Translations under genes and position numbers: made by a program
Origin: Sphingomonas liriopis
GTDB taxonomy: Bacteria > Pseudomonadota > Alphaproteobacteria > Sphingomonadales > Sphingomonadaceae
Direction of reading: 5' to 3'
Assembly (NCBI RefSeq): GCF_024211255.1
Contig: NZ_JAMLDY010000007.1
Coordinates: forward strand, 62,001-126,000
DNA length: 64,000 bases
In this document: positions 42,660 through 49,716 of the stretch, piece after piece
How the letters are laid out: each line of letters starts with the position of its first letter
How positions within the stretch are numbered: position 1 is the first letter of the stretch
The notes under the pieces: model-generated
The model's database searches: none
Told to the model about the DNA's origin: nothing
The model's input: the letters and a program-made list of their open reading frames with translations, nothing else

Positions 42660-45600
42660 ATGATCGCCAGCCGTCGCGCCGTTCGCCGCACGCTCGCCAC
42701 GACCTCCGTCCTCGCCATCGCGCTGGGCTGCGCCATCGCGCCCGCCGCCGCGCAGATGACACCGGTGCCCGGCGACCGCAACGTCGCCCCCTCGTCCGCC
42801 GCGGTCGAGCCCAAGACGCCGGCGCAGACCCCCGCCGGCGATCCCGCGACCACGACCGGGCAGGCCACCACCGCCCAGCCCGCCGGCCCCGACGCCGAAG
42901 CCACGCCGGAGGACATCCTGGTCGTCGGCACCCGCGCCTCGCTCCAGTCCGCGATCGCACGCAAGCGCAACGCCGGCACCGTCGTCGATTCGATCGTCGC
43001 CGACGACATCGCCAGCTTCCCCGACAAGAACGTCGGCGATTCGCTGTCGCGCATCACCGGCGTCCAGCTCAGCCGCGATTTCGGCGAGGGCACCGCCGTG
43101 TCGATCCGCGGCGTCGAACCCGACCTCAATCGCGTCGAGATCAACGGCGTCAGCCAGACCTCCGCGCTGGGTTCGCGCTCGGGCGACTTCCGCGAGCTCG
43201 CCACCGAGCTCGTCAAGTCGATCGACGTGTTCAAGGGCTATCAGGCGAACCTGACCGAAGGCGGTCTCGGCGGCACCGTGTCGGTCGAGACGCGCAAGCC
43301 CCTCGAACTCAAGAAGGCGCTCGGCAGCGTCGTCTTCTCCGAACAGCATCTCGACCTGACGCAGGACTGGCGGCCGCGCGCCACCGTCATCCTCGGCACG
43401 CCCAAGTTCCTGATCGACGGGCTCGGCGTGCTGTTCAACGGCACCTACGACGACAAATCGACGCGGCAGGATTACGCCGCCAACACCGGCTGGACGCGCC
43501 TCGCCGATTTCGACCATTCGGACCAGAAGACGGTCGCCGATCCGCTCTATTCGAACTTCAACACGTACGCGAGCTGTGCCGGCGTCGGCGGCCAGAACGC
43601 CTCCAACGCGACCGCACGCCGCCTCGCCTGCGAAACGCAGTTCTTCGACTGGGCGCCGAACGGCCCGCGCTATCGCAACCTCGTCCGCCGCGACAAGCGC
43701 ATCTCCGCCGACCTCACCGTGCAGTACGAGGTCGCGCCCAATTTCCGCGTCTTCGGCGAAGCGACGATCAACAACCGCGATCAGCGCCTGTTCGACACCA
43801 ATTACGCGCTCGACCTCGGCCGTTTCCAGCGCTTCCCGCTCGATGCGCAGCTGCCCGCCGGCCTCAACGGCGGCACCTCGCGCCAGCAGGTCCAGCTCGG
43901 CACCTCGACGGTGGACGCCGCGCACATCGTCACCAGCTACACCACCGCCGCCAACCCGGTGAACATCGGCACCGCCACCGCGCCGGTCTACAGCGGGTCG
44001 AGCAACATCCTGGGCGTGCAGCGCCGCGACTTCCAGTACGACCAGAAGTCGCGTTACTATCAGGGCGGCTTCGACTGGGATTTCGATCGCGTCCAGATCA
44101 AGGGGCTCGTCTCGCACGCGACCGCCAACACCAACGGCCAGACCAACCTCGTCTCGCTGTCGACCGGCATCTCGGGCGTCAAGGTCGATACCCGCAACGC
44201 GCTCGGCATCCCCGTCTTCACCTATCCCGAGGCGATCAACCCGGCCGATCCGTCGATCTACACCAACTTCACCCGGCCCGGTAACGGCCTCGTCACCGCC
44301 ACCGGCACGACGTCGACCGTGCTCGGGCCGACGGTGCAATACCGCCCGACCTATTCGGGCAATACCGAGGACCAGCTGAAGCTCGACGTCGACTGGCAGG
44401 TCGAGTACGGCCCGCTCAAGAGCATCGAATACGGCGGCCAGTTCCGCAATCAGGACTATATTCTCTACAACGGCGGCGGTTCGCGCATCCTGTCGGGCGG
44501 CGGCACCGCCAACCCGGTGTACCAGACCAGCGCCAACGTCTCCTACACCACCAACATCGTGCCGACCGTCACCGCGCGCGTGACGCCCAGCGGCACGGCC
44601 GGCGGCGGTGGCTATACCGCCCAGCTGACGCAGGCCGAATATGCCTCGCTGCTCGCCTCGCTCGGCGCGACCAGCGGCGGTGCGGCGCTGTTCACCGGCC
44701 TGAAGGGCGCGCCGTCGGGCATTCCCGATCGCATCGCCTTCGCCAATTTCACGCCGCAGCTGATCGGCCAGTATTTCGACCTGTCGGGCTTCGATCAGGA
44801 CCTGTTGTTCGAATCGAGCGGCCTGCCGCAGATCCCGCAGGCGAAGATCACCGAAAAGATCGCCGCGGGCTACGTCCAGGCGAACATGGATACGCAGGTG
44901 TTCGGCATGCGGCTGACCGGCAACGCCGGCGTCCGCTACACCTACACGCGCGACCAGGGCACCGGCACCAACATCGCGCGCGTCACCCGCTTCAACGCCA
45001 CCGGCGGCGTCGAGACGGTGATCCTGGGCGCGCAGCAGCTGTCGCTGACCAACAGCTATCACGACATCCTGCCCGCCTTCAACGCGGCGCTGGAGATCAC
45101 GCCGAAGCTGGTGCTGCGCGCCAACTGGGCGAAGAACCTCGCCCGGCCCAAGCCGCTCGATCTCGTGCCCAACATCAACTGCCTCGACGACGCCACGATC
45201 AGCGCGGCCGACGACGTCTGCACCGCGGGCAATCCCGCGCTGAAGCCCTATCGCGCCGATCAGTGGGAGGTGAACCTGTCGTGGTTCGCCAACCGCGACA
45301 CGCTGTTCAGCCTCGGCTATTACAAGAAGTACGAGAAGAGCTTCGTCGTGCCGAACGTGACGCGCAGCGGCGTCGACCTGTTCCAGGACGGCATCACCTA
45401 TACGGTGCGTCAGCCGATCAACGGCTTCGGTGCGCTGCTCGACGGTATCGAAGGCAGCGCGCAGACCGCCTTCACCTTCCTGCCCGCGCCGTTCGACGGG
45501 CTGGGGGCGAGCGGCAACGTCACCTTCGCCCGCGCGATCCGCACCAATTTGACCAACAGCGCCACCGGCCTGCCGCTCGACGAATATCCCGGCCTGTCGA

Positions 45601-45911
45601 AGTGGACCTACAATGCCAGCATCTTCTACGACAAGGACTGGCTGAACGCCCGGCTCAGCTACAATTATCGTTCCGACTGGCTGGTCGAGGCGGTCAACAC
45701 CGTCAACAGCAACAACCCGATCTACCGCAAGGGCGAAGGCTATCTCGACGGCAAGATCACCTTCCGCTTCCCGGAATGGCATTACAGCCTGTTCATGGAG
45801 ATGCAGAACATCAGCAAGGAATATTCGCGCAGCTACATCAAGAACATCGGCACCGTGGAAACCTATTACCCGGGCCAGCGCTTCTTCGCCGGCTTCCAGC
45901 TCAAGTTCTAG
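42660..45911 (+). CDS. TonB-dependent receptor, carbohydrate-type
   Basis: Outer-membrane receptor of 1,083 residues, in the large Caulobacter/Xanthomonas class often linked to plant oligosaccharides. Signal peptide MIASRRAVRRTLATTSVLAI to AAAQ, a Pro/Thr-rich linker, TonB-box-like PEDILVVGTRASLQSAIARK, plug motifs DDIASFPDKNVGDSLSRITG, VSIRGVEPDLNRVEINGVSQ and NLTEGGLGGTVSVETRKPLE, and a barrel ending FFAGFQLKF with a terminal Phe. Adjacent IclR, rhamnose dehydrogenase, GH28, GH35 and GH105 genes make rhamnogalacturonan oligosaccharides the likely ligand. AGGGGAGACC precedes the ATG. Confidence 0.93.
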   Translation: MIASRRAVRRTLATTSVLAIALGCAIAPAAAQMTPVPGDRNVAPSSAAVEPKTPAQTPAGDPATTTGQATTAQPAGPDAEATPEDILVVGTRASLQSAIARKRNAGTVVDSIVADDIASFPDKNVGDSLSRITGVQLSRDFGEGTAVSIRGVEPDLNRVEINGVSQTSALGSRSGDFRELATELVKSIDVFKGYQANLTEGGLGGTVSVETRKPLELKKALGSVVFSEQHLDLTQDWRPRATVILGTPKFLIDGLGVLFNGTYDDKSTRQDYAANTGWTRLADFDHSDQKTVADPLYSNFNTYASCAGVGGQNASNATARRLACETQFFDWAPNGPRYRNLVRRDKRISADLTVQYEVAPNFRVFGEATINNRDQRLFDTNYALDLGRFQRFPLDAQLPAGLNGGTSRQQVQLGTSTVDAAHIVTSYTTAANPVNIGTATAPVYSGSSNILGVQRRDFQYDQKSRYYQGGFDWDFDRVQIKGLVSHATANTNGQTNLVSLSTGISGVKVDTRNALGIPVFTYPEAINPADPSIYTNFTRPGNGLVTATGTTSTVLGPTVQYRPTYSGNTEDQLKLDVDWQVEYGPLKSIEYGGQFRNQDYILYNGGGSRILSGGGTANPVYQTSANVSYTTNIVPTVTARVTPSGTAGGGGYTAQLTQAEYASLLASLGATSGGAALFTGLKGAPSGIPDRIAFANFTPQLIGQYFDLSGFDQDLLFESSGLPQIPQAKITEKIAAGYVQANMDTQVFGMRLTGNAGVRYTYTRDQGTGTNIARVTRFNATGGVETVILGAQQLSLTNSYHDILPAFNAALEITPKLVLRANWAKNLARPKPLDLVPNINCLDDATISAADDVCTAGNPALKPYRADQWEVNLSWFANRDTLFSLGYYKKYEKSFVVPNVTRSGVDLFQDGITYTVRQPINGFGALLDGIEGSAQTAFTFLPAPFDGLGASGNVTFARAIRTNLTNSATGLPLDEYPGLSKWTYNASIFYDKDWLNARLSYNYRSDWLVEAVNTVNSNNPIYRKGEGYLDGKITFRFPEWHYSLFMEMQNISKEYSRSYIKNIGTVETYYPGQRFFAGFQLKF

Positions 45912-45924
45912 ACCGTTCCTCCCC

Positions 45925-45965
45925 CGACTGGCCGGTCGTCGTGTTCCACGGCGGCCGGTCGTTTC
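45925..45965 (+). terminator. Probable terminator after the carbohydrate receptor
   Basis: Arms cgactggccg (45925-45934) and cggccggtcg (45952-45961) pair with one wobble/mismatch and are followed by a short T-run. It separates the receptor from the IclR gene. Confidence 0.5.
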
Positions 45966-46006
45966 GTCGATTGCCAAGATGTAAGAGGGCGTCCTAAGGA
46001 GTGGAC

Positions 46007-46810
46007 ATGAAGACAGCCGCCGCCATCATCGAAAAGCCAGACCCCGCCGGTTCGGTCGGCGCGGGCAGCCAGACGCTGATGCGCGGGCTCGACCTGATCG
46101 AGGCGGTCAGCCACGAAGTGCTGAGCTTGAGCGAACTCGCCGCGAAGCTCGACCTCACCAAGAGTACGACGCACCGCCTGCTCAGCGCGCTGGTCGATCG
46201 CGGCTACCTCGCCTTCACCCCGCGCTCGGGCTATCGGCTGGGGCCGAAGCTGCTGCTGCTCGGCACGCTCGCGCAGGCGCAGGCCGACCTCGTCCAGGTC
46301 GCGCGGCCGTATCTCGAGGAACTGGCCGCCTCGAGCGAGGACACGGTCCATCTCGGCGTGTTCGACGGCGATTTCGCGCTGTATCTCGACAAGGTCCCCG
46401 GCCGCCGCCGCATCACCATCTCCAGCCGCGTCGGCGATCGCCAGCCGTTGAGCTCGACGGGCCTCGGCAAGGCGCTGATGATCGATTCGCCGCCTGCCTA
46501 TTGGCAGGAGCGGTTCGATGCCGATCAGGCGGCGGGCGCGATGAAGGCCGACGGCAAGGTGTGGATGACGCGGATGGCCGGCTATGCCGAAGCCGGCCGC
46601 GCCTTCGACCTCGAGGAGAACGAAGACCAGATCCGCTGCGTCGCCGCGCCGATCCGCGATGCCGCGGGCAAGATCGTCGGCGCGATCAGCGTCTCGACCG
46701 CCGCGCAGTACATGAGCGACGAGCGCATGACCGCGCTGTCCGACGAGGTCCGCGGCACCGCTAACGCGATCAGCCACGAACTCGGCTTCGAGCCGACCAC
46801 GCCAGCGTAA
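46007..46810 (+). CDS. IclR-family transcriptional regulator
   Basis: A protein of 267 residues. The N-terminal winged helix is at about 25-85: LSELAAKLDLTKSTTHRLLS followed by LVDRGYLAFTPRSGYRLGPK. The C-terminal effector domain has EDTVHLGVFDGDFALYLDKV, RRITISSRVGDRQPLSSTGL, GKALMI and FDLEENEDQIRCVAAPIRDA, the IclR signature. The ATG at 46007 is preferred over GTG at 46001 because AAGGA lies at 45996-46000. By position it should control the rhamnogalacturonan/rhamnose genes, with a sugar acid or rhamnose-derived effector; that is inference. Confidence 0.93.
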   Translation: MKTAAAIIEKPDPAGSVGAGSQTLMRGLDLIEAVSHEVLSLSELAAKLDLTKSTTHRLLSALVDRGYLAFTPRSGYRLGPKLLLLGTLAQAQADLVQVARPYLEELAASSEDTVHLGVFDGDFALYLDKVPGRRRITISSRVGDRQPLSSTGLGKALMIDSPPAYWQERFDADQAAGAMKADGKVWMTRMAGYAEAGRAFDLEENEDQIRCVAAPIRDAAGKIVGAISVSTAAQYMSDERMTALSDEVRGTANAISHELGFEPTTPA

Positions 46811-46817
46811 ACCCATC

Positions 46818-46886
46818 CCGTTCGCCCTGAGCCTGTCGAAGGGCACGGGTCTCACAAGGCTTAGACAAGCCCCCGGCACGAACGGG
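46818..46886. repeat. Palindromic intergenic repeat, family B (degenerate)
   Basis: cccgttcgccctgagcctgt at the left and gcacgaacggg at the right; the inner right arm is altered to aggcttagacaagc. Lies between the IclR gene and the rhamnose dehydrogenase gene. Confidence 0.78.
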
Positions 46887-46913
46887 TTCGCGATCATTTT
46901 CAAGGAGATACCC

Positions 46914-47675
46914 ATGTTGCTCGAAGGCAAGACCGTGCTCGTCACCGGCGCGTCGGCCGGGATCGGCCGCGCCGTCGCGATCGGCTGCGCGGCCCATGGC
47001 GCGAACGTCGCGCTGAACTTCAGCCGCGACGTCGCCGGCGCCAACGCCGCGGTCGCCGAGATCGAGGCGCTGGGCCGCAAGGGGATCGCGATCCAGGGCG
47101 ACGTGTCCGACCCCGCCACCGCGACCGCCTTCGTCGCCCAGGCGGTGGAGGCATTCGGCCGCGTCGACGTGTTCGTCAACAACGCCGGCATCTGCCCCTT
47201 CCACGCCTTCCTCGACATGCCGGTCGAGACGTTCGAACGGACGATGCGCGTCAATCTGCACGGCGCCTACTTCATGGTGCAGGCGGCGGCCAACCAGATG
47301 GTCAAACAGGGCGACGGCGGATCGATCATCGCCATGTCGTCGATCTCGGCGCTGGTCGGGGGCGAGTATCAGACGCATTACACCCCGACCAAGGCGGGGC
47401 TGCATTCGCTGATGCAGTCGGTCGCGATCGCGCTCGGCAAGCACAATATCCGCTGCAACTCGCTGTTCCCGGGCACGATCCTGACCGACATCAACAAGGA
47501 CGACCTCGCCGATCAGGAGAAGCGGTCGTACATGGAAGGCCGCATCCCGCTCGGCCGGCTGGGGCAGCCCGAGGACCTCGTCGGGCCGACGGTGTTCCTC
47601 GCGTCCGACCTGTCGCAATACGTTACCGGCGCCTCGCTGCTGGTCGACGGCGGCGCGTACGTGAACCTGCAATAG
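46914..47675 (+). CDS. L-rhamnose 1-dehydrogenase (SDR family)
   Basis: Short-chain dehydrogenase of 253 residues that oxidises L-rhamnose to rhamnono-lactone, opening the non-phosphorylated rhamnose pathway. Cofactor loop TGASAGIG at 11-18; NNAG at 89-92; catalytic Ser143, Tyr156 and Lys160 (YTPTK). The stretch NAGICPFHAFLDMPVETFER and the ending TGASLLVDGGAYVNLQ are close to what I know of characterised bacterial L-rhamnose 1-dehydrogenases. AAGGAG precedes the ATG. The lactonase, dehydratase and aldolase steps are not encoded in this window. Confidence 0.9.
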   Translation: MLLEGKTVLVTGASAGIGRAVAIGCAAHGANVALNFSRDVAGANAAVAEIEALGRKGIAIQGDVSDPATATAFVAQAVEAFGRVDVFVNNAGICPFHAFLDMPVETFERTMRVNLHGAYFMVQAAANQMVKQGDGGSIIAMSSISALVGGEYQTHYTPTKAGLHSLMQSVAIALGKHNIRCNSLFPGTILTDINKDDLADQEKRSYMEGRIPLGRLGQPEDLVGPTVFLASDLSQYVTGASLLVDGGAYVNLQ

Positions 47676-47704
47676 CGTGGAGAGGGGGCCCGCCCTCCCC
47701 CCAC

Positions 47705-47809
47705 ACCCGTCGTCACCCCGGACTTGTTCCGGGGTCCACGGTGCCGCGTACCCACCGGCCCTTGGTTTCGCGGCAGGGTGGATGCCGGAACTAGTCCGGC
47801 ATGACGGGT
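47705..47809. repeat. Palindromic intergenic repeat, family C (diverged)
   Basis: acccgtcgtcaccccggact at the left and gtccggcatgacgggt at the right. Its right end abuts the GTG codons that start the GH28 gene. Confidence 0.82.
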
Positions 47810-47816
47810 GTGGGTG

Positions 47817-49334
47817 GTGAGCGCCGCCCCCATCACACGGCGCGACGTCGGCCTCGGCCTGATCGCCACCCTCCTTCCCTTCCCCGCCCACGCCGCCGCG
47901 ATGATCGACGTCCGCCACCACGGCGCGAAGGGCGACGGCACCACGCTCGACTCCCCCGCGATCAACGCCGCCATCGCCGCTGCCGCCGCCCACCCGCACG
48001 GCGGCACCGTCGTCATCCCCATCGGCCGCTACCGCTGCGTCTCGATCCGCCTGCGCAGCCGCGTCACGATCATGCTCGCCAAGGGCGCGATCATCGAAGC
48101 CGCGGACGGCACCGGCTACGACGTGCCCGAGGACAATGGCGAGCAACTCTACCAGGATTTCGGCCACAGCCACTGGCGCAACAGCCTGTTCTGGGGCGAC
48201 GACGTCGAGCAGGTCGCGATCCTCGGCCCAGGCCTCATCCACGGCAAGGGCCTGACCCGCGACGGCCCCGGCGCGCGGTGGAAGGCGCAGACCGGTGAAC
48301 GCCCGCTGTCGATGCGCCAGATGAGCGCCGCCGAGATCGCCCGCCTCGAACCCGACGTCGCGCGCATGCAGGGCCGCGGCAACAAGGCGATCGCGCTGAA
48401 GAACGGCCGCGACATCCGCCTGTCGGGCTTCACGATGCGCACCTGCGGCCATTTCGCGATCCTCGCGACCGGCACGCGCGGCCTGCACATCGCCGACCTG
48501 ACGATCGACACCGACCGCGACGGCATCGACCTCGACGGGGTGCGCGATTGCGTCGTCGAACGCTGCCGCGTCAACACGCCCAACGACGATGCGATCGTCG
48601 TCAAGAGCAGCTTCGCGCTCGGCCGGATCGCCACGGCGGAGAACATCACGATCCGCCATTGCGCGGTCAGCGGCTACGACCTCGGCACATTGCTCGACGG
48701 CAGCCGCCGTACGACGCAGGCCCTCGCGCCCGATCGCGATCGGCCGACGGGCCGCATCAAGCTCGGCACCGAGAGCAACGGCGGCTATCGCAACATCCTC
48801 ATCGAGGATTGCAGCTTCGACCATGGCCGCGGGCTCGCGCTGGAGACGGTCGACGGCGGGGTGATGGAGAATGTGATCGCGCAGCAGCTGACCATGCGCG
48901 ACGTCACTACCGCGCCGCTGTTCCTGCGGTTGGGCGACCGCCGCCGCGGTCCCGCCGGCACCGGCATCGGCGCGATCCGCGGCGTGACGCTGGAGGCGAT
49001 CGAGGCGACCGGCATCGACCCTCGCTTCGCCGCGACGATCGCCGGCCTGCCCGGCCACGGAATCGAGGACGTGACGCTGCGCGACATCCGCCTGACCTAT
49101 GCCGGTGGCGGCACCGCGGCGGACGCGGCACGACGCCCGGAAGACCTCGCCTCCGCCTATCCCGAACCGAGCATGTTCGGCGTCACCCCCGCCTGGGGCC
49201 TGTGGGTCCGCCACGCGCGCGGGCTTACCGTCCACGGCCTCGACCTCGCCACCGCCACTCCCGATGCGCGCCCGCCGGTGCGGGTCGAAGACGTCGCGAA
49301 CGTACGCGTCAGCGATACGCCGCTTTGGGTTTGA
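47817..49334 (+). CDS. Glycoside hydrolase family 28 (polygalacturonase/rhamnogalacturonan hydrolase type)
   Basis: Right-handed beta-helix hydrolase of about 505 residues acting on galacturonic-acid-containing pectin. Conserved GH28 elements: IDTDRDGIDLDG, NTPNDDAIVVKSS with the catalytic Asp pair, and GRIKLGTESNGGYRNI with the substrate-binding Arg-Ile-Lys. The N-terminus (TRRDVGLGLIATLLPFPAHA) looks like a twin-arginine signal, so export may be folded through Tat. Several tandem GTG codons (47808, 47814, 47817) could start it; 47817 is chosen as nearest the signal. Context points to rhamnogalacturonan rather than homogalacturonan. Confidence 0.9.
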   Translation: MSAAPITRRDVGLGLIATLLPFPAHAAAMIDVRHHGAKGDGTTLDSPAINAAIAAAAAHPHGGTVVIPIGRYRCVSIRLRSRVTIMLAKGAIIEAADGTGYDVPEDNGEQLYQDFGHSHWRNSLFWGDDVEQVAILGPGLIHGKGLTRDGPGARWKAQTGERPLSMRQMSAAEIARLEPDVARMQGRGNKAIALKNGRDIRLSGFTMRTCGHFAILATGTRGLHIADLTIDTDRDGIDLDGVRDCVVERCRVNTPNDDAIVVKSSFALGRIATAENITIRHCAVSGYDLGTLLDGSRRTTQALAPDRDRPTGRIKLGTESNGGYRNILIEDCSFDHGRGLALETVDGGVMENVIAQQLTMRDVTTAPLFLRLGDRRRGPAGTGIGAIRGVTLEAIEATGIDPRFAATIAGLPGHGIEDVTLRDIRLTYAGGGTAADAARRPEDLASAYPEPSMFGVTPAWGLWVRHARGLTVHGLDLATATPDARPPVRVEDVANVRVSDTPLWV

Positions 49335-49365
49335 CCTGACGGCAAATCACGCTTACCAAATCCTA

Positions 49366-49390
49366 CAGACCTATACCATATAATGGTCTG
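49366..49390. promoter_or_regulatory. Inverted repeats upstream of rhaM, candidate operator
   Basis: Outer arms cagacc (49366-49371) and ggtctg (49385-49390), and inner arms acca (49375-49378) and tggt (49384-49387). The inner CCA-N5-TGG matches the core of the repeat at 42400. It overlaps the AT-rich gap before rhaM and its right arm merges with the ribosome site. Confidence 0.4.
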
Positions 49391-49398
49391 GAGGGGTG

Positions 49399-49716
49399 AT
49401 GACGTCGATCCACGCATTCAAGATGCAGCTGAAGCCCGGCGTCATCGACGAATATCGCCGCCGCCACGATGAGATCTGGCCCGAACTGTCGGCGCTGCTG
49501 ACGGAGAGCGGCATCCACGATTATTCGATCTTCCTCGACGAGGAGACGCTGGCGCTGTTCGCGGTGCTCAAGCTCGCCGAACCCAACACGCGCGACGCGC
49601 TGCCCGACCATCCGGTGATGAAGCGCTGGTGGGATCACATGGCACCGCTGATGGAGGTGCAGGCGGACAATCGCCCGGTCGAGACGCCGCTGCCGATGAT
49701 CTTCCACCATGATTGA
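49399..49716 (+). CDS. rhaM: L-rhamnose mutarotase
   Basis: A protein of 105 residues of the dimeric alpha/beta-barrel RhaM family, interconverting alpha and beta L-rhamnose. Characteristic stretches: FKMQLKPGVIDEYRRRHDEI, YSIFLDEETLALFAVL, and HPVMKRWWDHMAPLMEVQAD ending with PLPMIFHH. Start ATG 49399 just after GGAGGGG. The stop overlaps the only in-frame ATG of the following GH35 gene by 8 bp. It supports a rhamnose-centred pathway along with the dehydrogenase at 46914. Confidence 0.95.
   Translation: MTSIHAFKMQLKPGVIDEYRRRHDEIWPELSALLTESGIHDYSIFLDEETLALFAVLKLAEPNTRDALPDHPVMKRWWDHMAPLMEVQADNRPVETPLPMIFHHD

Noticed and set aside
42369..45977. A 1,200-codon open frame on the minus strand opposite the carbohydrate TonB receptor
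   Set aside because: Antisense shadow: no motifs, low-complexity Val/Gly/Asp/Arg runs, and full overlap with a well-formed receptor gene.
46770..49235. An 820-codon minus-strand frame opposite the rhamnose dehydrogenase and GH28 genes
   Set aside because: It crosses two convincing plus-strand genes and an intergenic repeat, with no recognisable domain.
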